From an uncultured Candidatus Actinomarina sp. (lineage in GTDB: Bacteria > Actinomycetota > Acidimicrobiia > Actinomarinales > Actinomarinaceae): a DNA stretch of 47,083 nt. The stretch lies in contig CABXDL010000007.1 of NCBI GenBank assembly GCA_902510995.1, forward strand, positions 1 to 47,083, given 5' to 3'. Position numbers and translations under genes: made by a program. The notes beneath the pieces were generated by a model. That model saw only the letters and a list, made by a program, of their open reading frames with translations, did no database searches and was not told the DNA's origin. Each line of letters opens with the position of its first letter. Within the stretch, counting starts at the first letter, position 1. Shown in pieces: positions 10,275 through 19,266 of this stretch.

Positions 10275-10928
10275 CTAAAATCTATCAATTATTTTTTGAG
10301 GCAATAATAACAACAGTAATCTTGAAAAGTAGATTCCAAAATTAGCATGAGTGACTCCACTTTTGTTAAGCTTTTGGAAAATTATTTTTGCTGCTTCATC
10401 ACAAGTCATTGTGAACGGAGGGTTTTTATGACCTTTTGACATTTTTGAATCTACCTTTCCAAAACGAATTACTAAATAAGAACTTATGTTCAAAAACTTT
10501 ATTGATTTTTCAAGTTTATTTTTAGATAGTCCATAAATATAATTTTTATTCCTTGCACGCACTGAGGCAATTGAGGAAATAAATATAAACTTTTTTATGT
10601 GAGTTTTAATAGAAAGCTCTTTTGTGAGAAAATAAGGAACCTGAAAATTAATATAGTCAGTTAATTCTATTTGTCTTAAATCTGGATTTTGGATATTTCT
10701 ATTTTCAGCTAAATATCCATTAAAATATATAACTGTTGGACTCTCTATTTTTTCTATAAAGTCTTTAATGTAATCCAAATCTTTTAAATAATCATTAACT
10801 TTGAGGTGTTTGGAATTATTACTAGTAGATCTTGATATGGTAAAAAAAGGAATATTTCTTTTAGCCAATAATTTTTGAAAACTTTGACTTATTTCTGACC
10901 CTGAACCAACTACTACATAGTTTCTCAT
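10275..10928 (-). CDS. dprE2: SDR-family oxidoreductase, DprE2-like
   Basis: 'VVVGSGSEI', 'ISSIASVRARNKNYIYGLSK', 'VIRFGKVDSKMSKGHKNPPFT', C-term 'LLLLLLPQKIIDRF'. Next to dprE1-like and ubiA-like genes. Confidence 0.75.
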   Translation of the reverse strand: MRNYVVVGSGSEISQSFQKLLAKRNIPFFTISRSTSNNSKHLKVNDYLKDLDYIKDFIEKIESPTVIYFNGYLAENRNIQNPDLRQIELTDYINFQVPYFLTKELSIKTHIKKFIFISSIASVRARNKNYIYGLSKNKLEKSIKFLNISSYLVIRFGKVDSKMSKGHKNPPFTMTCDEAAKIIFQKLNKSGVTHANFGIYFSRLLLLLLPQKIIDRF

Positions 10929-10937
10929 ACACTTAAT

Positions 10938-11795
10938 TTAGAACAATATTCCAAATAATGTAAAAAAGTTAAATAATAAAAAGTTAAAAAGTAGTATTTT
11001 GTCAATTTTTAATATTGATATAAAATCTTCAGTCTTCGAAGATAGACTTAAGTTATAAAACCTTTTTGAAAACAAGACTAGAAACAAATTTGCAAAAATA
11101 AAAACTAATTTGAGACTATCTAAACTGAAAAAGACCCACAAATTATATGTAATTAGTGTTAAAGAAAGAGAAAACTGGATAATTCTTTTTAAAAACTTAG
11201 AATTATAATTTTGCCCGATTGATTTTTTTACTTTTGAATAATCAAGATTTTCATCTAGATGAATTGATAATTTTTTACCCGTAACAAGTGCCAGGCTGGA
11301 AAAAAGTATTACCAAAAGCAAATAATTTGATATGTATATATCTGTTGCAAGTGAACCTAAATAGGTCCTGTATACAAAAAATATAGAAATCAAACTTATG
11401 TCAAAAAATTTAATATATTTTAGATATTTTGAATATAAAACACTTAGCAAAAGATAGATTAAGCTAAATAACAACACCAAAGGGTTTGTTGCAAACAAAA
11501 TAAGCACCCCACATAAAAAAATTACTACAGATATTATTTTTCCTTGATAAATTGATAATTTTCCTGATGCTAAAACTCTGTTTCTTTTTATATAATGAGC
11601 TCTGTCTGATTCAAGATCAAGAATGTCATTAACTATGTACCCAGATGAGACTATAAGTGAAAACCCAATAAATATGGAAAATAGATCATAAAAAATTTCT
11701 TGTTCTAATTTGGTAGCAGATATTGGAACTAAAAATATTAGCAAGTTTTTTGCCCATTGCTCTAATCTGATTAATTTAAGAATATTGTACGTCAT
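10938..11795 (-). CDS. UbiA-family prenyltransferase, decaprenyl-phosphate phosphoribosyltransferase-like
   Basis: 'NDILDLESDRAH' (NDxxDxxxD), 'FFVYRTYLGSLATDI', 'SSLALVTGKK'. Resembles the Rv3806c family; multi-TM. Confidence 0.8.
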   Translation of the reverse strand: MTYNILKLIRLEQWAKNLLIFLVPISATKLEQEIFYDLFSIFIGFSLIVSSGYIVNDILDLESDRAHYIKRNRVLASGKLSIYQGKIISVVIFLCGVLILFATNPLVLLFSLIYLLLSVLYSKYLKYIKFFDISLISIFFVYRTYLGSLATDIYISNYLLLVILFSSLALVTGKKLSIHLDENLDYSKVKKSIGQNYNSKFLKRIIQFSLSLTLITYNLWVFFSLDSLKLVFIFANLFLVLFSKRFYNLSLSSKTEDFISILKIDKILLFNFLLFNFFTLFGILF

Positions 11796-11950
11796 TGGTC
11801 TTATGTCTTCTTTATGTTAGGTTTATGTGCTTACAAGTCAATAATAGCTACTTAAGCCACTAGAAATTAAGTCTTAAAATTTTTCTTTTTTATCTAGTAA
11901 ATACTCTATTAAATCAATATTATTTTAAAAGGAGGTAGACTTTTTATTAA

Positions 11951-13534
11951 ATGCTCAATCAATATATAAAAAAAAATACGAATCTCTACTTAACGATAAC
12001 AATACTCATAATATCAATATACGGAATTGGTTATATAGACACTTCAGTGCTTTCACATAAATTTTTTCACGATGATTCATATTATTATTTTGAAATTGCA
12101 AATAACTTCCTCGATACAAAAAACTTTACATTTGACACTTTAAACAACACCAATGGTTTTCATTTATTGTGGTTAATTGTCCTAATTTTTGTTGGTTTCA
12201 TTTTTAAAGTTTTCACAAATTCATATTTAGATATAGCTCAAATAGCAATTCTAATTCAAGGTATTATATTTTATTTAAGCTTTAAATCTATAGATAATTC
12301 TTACTCAAAAAATAGCTTAGATAAGGTTCTTATTTTTAGTGTTCACCTTATGTTTCTACCTTTCTTCATCAATGGGATGGAGACAGGATTAATTATTCTA
12401 CTTTTAAATTTATATATAAAAAAAATTTTTCTTTCAAAAGACTACTCAAAATCTATTTTCTTAATATTTTTAATATTACTCACAAGATATGACTCCGTAA
12501 TTATTATTTTTTTAATTGTTTTATTAACTACTTTTAAGAAAAAAAATCTAGCCTACTTGAAACAATTTATAACGGCATTTTTAATTTTTGTAATTGTAAT
12601 AATTTCATTTAATTTTTTAATAGGTGTTGGTTTTGACAATCTTTCAACAAGTAGCTCTGTAAAAAATTTTTGGCATGAATTAGACTATAAAGAGCATTTA
12701 AACAACTGTGAAATTCAAAATTTAAACTGTAGTTTGTTTTATGCGAAAAATAAGATTGAATTCCTGCCAGTTTATATTGCTAATGTAAATAAATTACTCT
12801 TCTCAACAGTGCAGTATACCTCAGCTTATAATTCTTTTGGGGAGATACCTATCAGAAGAATTATTCCATTTCTAATGGTTGTATTTCCAATTTTTATTTT
12901 AAATTTAATGAAAAATACTAAAATTAGAAAATTTGATATTAATAGTCTATGGTCTATTGCAATTATTCATCTAACTTTTCTTAGCTTAACTTCTGTTATT
13001 TGGCTTGTTTTTGACTGGTATAACTATTTTGTAATTAGCATATTTATATTTACTTTGATTGAAGTTCTTTTAAATAGTAAAAAATTAATAAAGATACTAT
13101 TTTCAATATTCGTTTTAATTAACTCATATATATATGTATCATCTCCACCTTCTCAATGGGCAAAAGTATACGGTGATACGGCAAACTATCTGAATTCTTA
13201 TGAAGACATTGTAATAGGAACATGGGCAGCGGGGCATATCGGTTACTATTCTGACAACCCAGTAGTAAATCTAGAAGGCCTAGTTAGTGATAATGATATT
13301 ATCGAAATGAATAAAAACGGTACACTTGAAATATATATTGTTAATAATCTCGACTTTGTAGTAACAAATTTTGACCCATACAAAACACCAAGTGATCCAA
13401 AGTGGTTTTATGAATTAAGAATAAATCCATTATTAAAAATAAAAGAAAAATTAGATATTATTGAAATAATTAAAAGAGATGATGAAACTTACACTATGTA
13501 TATATTTAAAATAAACAACAAAGGTGACGTGTGA
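11951..13534 (+). CDS. Multi-pass membrane protein, GT-C-type glycosyltransferase candidate
   Basis: 'KFFHDDSYYYFEIANNF' acidic loop after TM1, multiple TMs, soluble C-terminus. AAAAGGAGG upstream. Confidence 0.5.
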   Translation: MLNQYIKKNTNLYLTITILIISIYGIGYIDTSVLSHKFFHDDSYYYFEIANNFLDTKNFTFDTLNNTNGFHLLWLIVLIFVGFIFKVFTNSYLDIAQIAILIQGIIFYLSFKSIDNSYSKNSLDKVLIFSVHLMFLPFFINGMETGLIILLLNLYIKKIFLSKDYSKSIFLIFLILLTRYDSVIIIFLIVLLTTFKKKNLAYLKQFITAFLIFVIVIISFNFLIGVGFDNLSTSSSVKNFWHELDYKEHLNNCEIQNLNCSLFYAKNKIEFLPVYIANVNKLLFSTVQYTSAYNSFGEIPIRRIIPFLMVVFPIFILNLMKNTKIRKFDINSLWSIAIIHLTFLSLTSVIWLVFDWYNYFVISIFIFTLIEVLLNSKKLIKILFSIFVLINSYIYVSSPPSQWAKVYGDTANYLNSYEDIVIGTWAAGHIGYYSDNPVVNLEGLVSDNDIIEMNKNGTLEIYIVNNLDFVVTNFDPYKTPSDPKWFYELRINPLLKIKEKLDIIEIIKRDDETYTMYIFKINNKGDV

Positions 13535-14784
13535 ATTTAAAAAAAAAGCTTGATATTGATAATCTGCTCCAAAGCACACTATTAACTACTTTTATTTTAC
13601 TCTTAATATTTGGAAGGAATTTTACAGGCATAGAAATTTTTGATTTTAGAATTGGTGAAATATTAGTTCTTTTCCAAGTAATATTATTTCATTTTTATTC
13701 TATAAAAAGTAATGACAGGTCCTTACAGAAAATATTATTATTTTTTCTATTAATATTTTATTTAAAATTATTTTATGTAATTTTTGAAATAGAAAATTTT
13801 AATTTCTTTAGATTTAGCTCTACCTTTTGGGCAATGTCTATTTATATTTTGGCTAAAGAGTCAAAATTAAGTAATGAAAAAATAACAGTATCACTAGTTG
13901 GTTCTTTATCTATTCTTTATATTTTAAATTTTTTATATTATCCAAATTTTATTTTAGATTTCTTTAATACTTATTCTGATAAGTTTGACTTTACAAAAGC
14001 ATCCGATTTGTTTGCAATTTATGCTTTAACTATTTATTTTTCCTACAGATTTACAAAATTTAAAACATTTTTATTCATATTTATTATTTTTACTTTTTTA
14101 TATTTACCAAAATTTTTCTTTCTAAGTGCTGGAAGTACTTATTCTATTTTGTTCGCATTTCTTGTATTTGGCATAAGTGTTGTATATAAAAAAATGAAAA
14201 TTAAAAATAAAACATTATATTTATTAATTATTATTTCAATACTATTGGTGCTTTTTTCACTTTTTAATCTAAGTAAAACTTCGATAGAGATTACAGATAT
14301 CACAAACACTAATTTGACAATTACTTCGATGGAGAAGAAAATTATTCCTGATAAATTGTTTTATCTAGATGATAATTTAATTAGATCTTCCGACACTGAT
14401 ATAGATTGGAGGTTAATGATTTGGCAAACAACAATATCGGATTCTTATTTTAATAATCAGATTATATTTGGAATGCCAATTAATGAAGTTGTACCTATTA
14501 TGCAACACCCTTACTACAAGACCGTAAACCTTAACAATGTTAATCTTCACAATTACTTTATTCAGACATTTGCTTACTTTGGGTTATTTGGTGTTTTATT
14601 AGCCTCAACTTTTTTCTTTCTTATAATAAGAAAAATTTTTATTAGAGAAAATAATTTAAACATTTTGGTTCTTATAGTCCCAATTTTATTCGTTTCTTCA
14701 TTTGATTCTTCAATGGAAACTGTTAGATTTCCATTTATAATCTTTGCAGGATTGGGTTATTTGTCGAGGACTAATGACGTGTAG
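13531..14784 (+). CDS. O-antigen ligase/polymerase (Wzy/WaaL)-like membrane protein
   Basis: GTG start overlapping previous stop. About 10 TMs; 'RLMIWQTTI...NLHNYFIQTFAYFGLFG' typical of the Wzy_C/O-antigen ligase loop. Confidence 0.65.
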   Translation: MNLKKKLDIDNLLQSTLLTTFILLLIFGRNFTGIEIFDFRIGEILVLFQVILFHFYSIKSNDRSLQKILLFFLLIFYLKLFYVIFEIENFNFFRFSSTFWAMSIYILAKESKLSNEKITVSLVGSLSILYILNFLYYPNFILDFFNTYSDKFDFTKASDLFAIYALTIYFSYRFTKFKTFLFIFIIFTFLYLPKFFFLSAGSTYSILFAFLVFGISVVYKKMKIKNKTLYLLIIISILLVLFSLFNLSKTSIEITDITNTNLTITSMEKKIIPDKLFYLDDNLIRSSDTDIDWRLMIWQTTISDSYFNNQIIFGMPINEVVPIMQHPYYKTVNLNNVNLHNYFIQTFAYFGLFGVLLASTFFFLIIRKIFIRENNLNILVLIVPILFVSSFDSSMETVRFPFIIFAGLGYLSRTNDV

Positions 14785-15209
14785 TCACAATAAGATTTAA
14801 ATCTATTACCATACTTATCTTTTCCAGACATGGAAATCTTTACTTTACTTAAATCATCTAGATTGTTGTAGTTATTAAAATTTATAAGTATTGAATTAGT
14901 AAATACATCTGATAATCCATAGCTTTTTCTATCAATTAAAATTTGATCTAGTTGAGTTGAATTTACGTAAAGTGTGACAGAAAACGATTCTATATAATCT
15001 GAATTAGTACTTATATCTACCTTAACTATATTTTCATTTTCTGTACTTAATTCAATTGGGCATGATAAATAACCACTTACATCATAAGAATTTTTGCTAT
15101 AAAATTGAAAATTAATTTGTTGAAAAAAGATAAACAAAAAAAGTATCGAAATAAATAGATTTTTTTTACTTATTTTTTTCATTTTAAATTTTGAATTTAA
15201 TATTGACAC
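14757..15209 (-). CDS. Hypothetical exported/membrane-anchored protein
   Basis: N-terminal basic residues then 'NLFISILFLFIFFQQINF'. Convergent 28-bp overlap with upstream gene. Confidence 0.5.
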   Translation of the reverse strand: MSILNSKFKMKKISKKNLFISILFLFIFFQQINFQFYSKNSYDVSGYLSCPIELSTENENIVKVDISTNSDYIESFSVTLYVNSTQLDQILIDRKSYGLSDVFTNSILINFNNYNNLDDLSKVKISMSGKDKYGNRFKSYCDYTSLVLDK

Positions 15210-15278
15210 TATAAGAAATAATTATAATTGTAAAACTGACTATTAGAATAATAAGTATAGAAATTCTTAAGGAGAATA

Positions 15279-15932
15279 TTGATTACAGGCATAATAGGGA
15301 TAAAGGAAGTTTCGGAAAGAGTTCAAAATAAAAATCTTAGAACTTTAGGCAATAAACCATTATTCTGTTGGATTATAGACACCTTGCTTTCAATAGACCA
15401 AATATCTGAAATTATTATCAATGCTGATGGCCAAAATTTAATTCAACAGTTAAAAGATGTGTATGGAGAAAAAATTATTGTCATTGAAAGAGAGGATGAA
15501 CTTAAAGGTCATGATGTTCCTATGAATGATATTATTTTGAGCTCATTAGACATTTGTAAAAATGAAATTATTTTAAATACTCATGTAACAAACCCTTTTT
15601 TAAAAGATAGCACTATTAAAGATGCTGTTAAATCTTATAACTCACAAAATGTAGGATTATTTAGTGTTTCAAAACATCAAAGTCGATTTTACAAGTCAAA
15701 CTTTGAACCAATAAACCACGATCCAGATGTTCTTTTAAAAACTCAAGACTTAGAAGCAGTTTATGAAGAAAATTCACTTTTATACATTTTTTCAAAAGAA
15801 GAATTTTATAAACAAAAAAATAGAATTACAAAAAATTCTAAACCTTTTGTTACTTCAAAACTTGAATCAATAGATATTGACACAGAAGATGATTGGTATC
15901 TATCAACAAAAGTTGCTCAGGATATAAGTTAA
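15279..15932 (+). CDS. Acylneuraminate/CMP-sugar cytidylyltransferase-like protein
   Basis: TTG start with AAGGAG upstream. 'SERVQNKNLRTLGNKPLFCWIIDTL', 'NTHVTNPFLKDSTI', 'ESIDIDTEDDW' match the NeuA/KdsB-type nucleotidyltransferase pattern. Confidence 0.75.
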   Translation: MITGIIGIKEVSERVQNKNLRTLGNKPLFCWIIDTLLSIDQISEIIINADGQNLIQQLKDVYGEKIIVIEREDELKGHDVPMNDIILSSLDICKNEIILNTHVTNPFLKDSTIKDAVKSYNSQNVGLFSVSKHQSRFYKSNFEPINHDPDVLLKTQDLEAVYEENSLLYIFSKEEFYKQKNRITKNSKPFVTSKLESIDIDTEDDWYLSTKVAQDIS

Positions 15933-15938
15933 GATAAT

Positions 15939-16847
15939 TTGAAAGTTTTAATTACATGCCCTAGAGTCACTCAGTCTGAAAAGTTATTTAATGATTTTTT
16001 TAACGAAAATAACTATTCAGTAGATTATAAATATCCTGAAAAACAGGGATTTAACTCAAATGAACTAAGTAATATCTATAAAAAACACGAACTTTTAATT
16101 GTAGGAGATGATCAAGTTGATTCAACTTTTCTTGAAAAAGCATCCGAAATAAAATTAATTATTAAGTGGGGCAAAGGTGTCGATAATATCGATCAAACCT
16201 ACTGTGCAGCTAATAATATAGAGGTATTAAATTCACCTGGAGATATGTCTCAATTTGTTGCCGAACATGGCTTAAGCTTAATACTGGCTTTATTCAAGAG
16301 ACTTAATTTAAACACTCAAATGCTAAAAAATAATATTTGGTCAAAAGAAGAAAGCTTATCCTTGTTTAATAAAAATGTAGGATTTTATGGTTTTGGAAAT
16401 GTATCCAACAATTTAGCAAAACTAATTGCTCCATTTAATCCGAGAATTCTATTTTACGATATAAAAGAAATTAAAAATAATTATATACAAACTGGATATG
16501 ATGAATTGTTCGGAACTTCTGACATTGTTATTATTGCATCAGAATTAACTAATGAGAATGAAGGTATTGTAAATTTTGAAACAATAAAGAGAATGAAGCC
16601 GTCCTCTGTTCTTATTAATATTTCTAGAGGAAAGATTGTAAATGAATCTGACTTAATCCGTGCTTTAGAAGAGAATTTGATATTTGGTGCTGGTTTAGAT
16701 GTACTGGAAGAAGAGCCTATAAACTTAACGAACCCCTTACTATCATTTAATAATGTAATAATTACTTGTCATAATGCTTCGAATACTAAAGAAGCTACTA
16801 TAAGTGTAAATAATGAAATACTAGAAATATTAAAATTAAATAAATGA
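15939..16847 (+). CDS. D-isomer-specific 2-hydroxyacid dehydrogenase (SerA-like)
   Basis: 'NSPGDMSQFVAEHGLSLILAL', 'VGFYGFGNVSNNLAKLI', 'SVLINISRGKIVNESDLIRALEENLIFGAGLDVLEEEP'. Confidence 0.85.
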   Translation: MKVLITCPRVTQSEKLFNDFFNENNYSVDYKYPEKQGFNSNELSNIYKKHELLIVGDDQVDSTFLEKASEIKLIIKWGKGVDNIDQTYCAANNIEVLNSPGDMSQFVAEHGLSLILALFKRLNLNTQMLKNNIWSKEESLSLFNKNVGFYGFGNVSNNLAKLIAPFNPRILFYDIKEIKNNYIQTGYDELFGTSDIVIIASELTNENEGIVNFETIKRMKPSSVLINISRGKIVNESDLIRALEENLIFGAGLDVLEEEPINLTNPLLSFNNVIITCHNASNTKEATISVNNEILEILKLNK

Positions 16848-17509
16848 ACATTGTTACAGGATCATCAGGAGGGCTTGGAAAATCAGTCTACAATTTATTT
16901 GTAAAAAATAGCCTTCCTGTTATTGGAATTGACATAAATAAGTCTGAAACTTGTGATTTAATATTAGATTTATCTAAAAACAATTTTGAAGATTTGACGA
17001 ACACTTTAGGTGAAACAAAAATTGATTCTATAACTTTTTGCCATGCCATTGGAAATTCTGTTGAAGAAATTAATAAATATAGCTTAGATGATTATTTAAA
17101 AATAAATGCACTATCAAGTCTTGATTTATATAATTTTTTAAAAAAGAATCTAAGTAAAAATAGCTCATTAAGCCTAATCTCATCTATACATGCAATATCA
17201 ACTAACAAGCAAAGCAGTAGCTACGCCCTTTCGAAAGTTCTCTTAGAATCAATTTTCAAAATGATGTGTCTTGATGAAACCACTCCAAAACTGAATTTAA
17301 TAAGGTTGGGTGCCGTCGATACTAGCATGCTTCATAAAAATATATCTAATATTGATAGTTTAAGAGATTCAATTCCCTCAAAAGAAATACTAGAACCAGA
17401 TGAGGTAGCAGGTCTAATCTATGACATACACACAAAACATTCAAGCTTGTTAAACAAGGCTATATTACAAATTGATGGTGGTGCATTGTTTAAATTATCT
17501 ACTGATTAA
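16844..17509 (+). CDS. Short-chain dehydrogenase/reductase
   Basis: 'IVTGSSGGLGKSVY', 'SLISSIHAISTNKQSSSYALSK', ATGA overlap with upstream gene. Confidence 0.85.
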   Translation: MNIVTGSSGGLGKSVYNLFVKNSLPVIGIDINKSETCDLILDLSKNNFEDLTNTLGETKIDSITFCHAIGNSVEEINKYSLDDYLKINALSSLDLYNFLKKNLSKNSSLSLISSIHAISTNKQSSSYALSKVLLESIFKMMCLDETTPKLNLIRLGAVDTSMLHKNISNIDSLRDSIPSKEILEPDEVAGLIYDIHTKHSSLLNKAILQIDGGALFKLSTD

Positions 17510-18446
17510 AAAAATACTTCTTGTAAAATTTATGATCTGAATCTTTTGGTTGGTTATCAGTTGTTCTTAATTTTTTACTATTTTCTTTTTTTAAAGCAAT
17601 ATATTGAGCAATATTTTTTAAAATAAAATAATTTAATATATGAAAAATAGAATTTTGATTAAAGCCTTCATTTTGTTTTTTAAAATTGAGTGCATCTTTT
17701 ATATCTAAAATAATTTTTTTAAAACATTGAAAAATGCTCAATTTAAAGATATTTGAAAAAATAAAACTGATAGCAATAGCTTCTCTATTAAACCTATTGT
17801 AAATCTGTTTATTTGATTCTTCGTGAAAATGCTCAACAGATATGTCTTCACCGTAAACAATTATTTTATTGTCTGCCAGTCCCCTTCTAGCTATTTCTAT
17901 ATCTTCACATCCTGATAATGATGGATCGAATTTATAATTTTTCCAAAAGTCATAAGGGTAACCCGCATTACCATTATTGCTAAAAGAGTAAAATTTTTGT
18001 GAGTAATCCTCTTTGAACCAATTATCTAAATGTGCAGCTTCAGATACTGAAGAATGTTTATATCCAACTTGTTTTCCAAATACAATACTTGCTTTTGTGT
18101 TCTGAAATATGATTATATAGTTCTTAATAAAGTCATTGTTTTTAGGGAAACAATGAGCTGATAAAGAGACTAAATAGTCACTTCCTTTAGCTAATTCTGC
18201 ACATTGATTTAAAGCACCTCCGTATGTAAAATTTTCTTGTTTTATTGTGTCGATAATAATTTGATACTTTGAATTATAATTTTTTACATAATCAAGAGAA
18301 CCGTCTGTGCTTCCCGAATCTAAATAAACAACTTGAAAATTTATATAATTTTGTTCGTCTAATAAGGGAAATAAAATTTTTAGGTTGCTTAACTCATTGT
18401 AGCTTCTAATTAATAAAGAAACCTTGGGGTCAAGGGTACTATTCAT
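17499..18446 (-). CDS. GT2-family glycosyltransferase
   Basis: 'VSLLIRSYNELSNLKILFPLL', 'VYLDSGSTDGSLDYVKNY', 'LSGCEDIEIARRG'. Confidence 0.85.
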   Translation of the reverse strand: MNSTLDPKVSLLIRSYNELSNLKILFPLLDEQNYINFQVVYLDSGSTDGSLDYVKNYNSKYQIIIDTIKQENFTYGGALNQCAELAKGSDYLVSLSAHCFPKNNDFIKNYIIIFQNTKASIVFGKQVGYKHSSVSEAAHLDNWFKEDYSQKFYSFSNNGNAGYPYDFWKNYKFDPSLSGCEDIEIARRGLADNKIIVYGEDISVEHFHEESNKQIYNRFNREAIAISFIFSNIFKLSIFQCFKKIILDIKDALNFKKQNEGFNQNSIFHILNYFILKNIAQYIALKKENSKKLRTTDNQPKDSDHKFYKKYFFNQ

Positions 18447-19266
18447 TTATAAACTCGACTTCATAATGACAATTAAAGTCTAAAGGTCCTTTTAGGGCTT
18501 TGTTGTCTTTAATTGAATCTACTAAATGCTTTTTACTATTCGAGGCAGGCTCTAAAACCATTACATTATGATTTCTCCAACCTCCTTGGGATTGAAATAT
18601 CCAAAAATATCTTAAATTTTCATCTCCAAAATTTAGCTTCATGGAATTGTTTAATGAATCTTGCACTAATATTTCATTTCTTTTTAAATCAATATATGCA
18701 AAGTCAAAGTTGCCTGAATCTTTTTTTAATTTAAAAAAATCTTTGCCTTTATTAATAATATTTCCAAAATCATCGTAGACTTTTTCAATGTTGCGAGAAT
18801 CACAAATTACTTCGGTACTACTATCTAGTGGAACTGCTAGGTGCAACTTAAACAGAAAATTATCATTAAACTTTATATCCGCTTTGTAGTCTACCTTGAT
18901 CGTATTGTCGCTAATCTTTATAATTTTTTTAAATACAGTTCCAGAATCAAGTATTTTTGTTGATAGATTTACTTCATTATCTGTTATGAAATCAATATTC
19001 CAAGCTGTTGACCATAACTCTCCATGATCTAAACCTTTACCCCATTCAAATTCTTCAATTGCATCATTAGGAAAAAGTTCTTCCCAACCACCTTGCCAAT
19101 TATCATCATAATTTGAATATTTTGATACAGGTTTGTTTTCTATTTGACTATTTTTCCAGACCCAATTTTTATTTGTAGGTATATAAATAATCGAGTCAAT
19201 CCTTCCCCCTAAATCAGGGGTTATTTCAACTCTTAACAATTCATTTTCAAGATTTAGATTATTCAT
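18439..19266 (-). CDS. Galactose-mutarotase-like (aldose-1-epimerase fold) protein
   Basis: 'LENELLRVEITPDLGGRIDSIIYIPTNKNWVWKNS', 'GGWEELFPND', 'DHGELW'. Overlaps neighbours by 8 nt. Confidence 0.55.
   Translation of the reverse strand: MNNLNLENELLRVEITPDLGGRIDSIIYIPTNKNWVWKNSQIENKPVSKYSNYDDNWQGGWEELFPNDAIEEFEWGKGLDHGELWSTAWNIDFITDNEVNLSTKILDSGTVFKKIIKISDNTIKVDYKADIKFNDNFLFKLHLAVPLDSSTEVICDSRNIEKVYDDFGNIINKGKDFFKLKKDSGNFDFAYIDLKRNEILVQDSLNNSMKLNFGDENLRYFWIFQSQGGWRNHNVMVLEPASNSKKHLVDSIKDNKALKGPLDFNCHYEVEFINE

Noticed and set aside
18513-18734. + ORF 73 aa
   Set aside because: Antisense to the mutarotase-like gene; no independent evidence.
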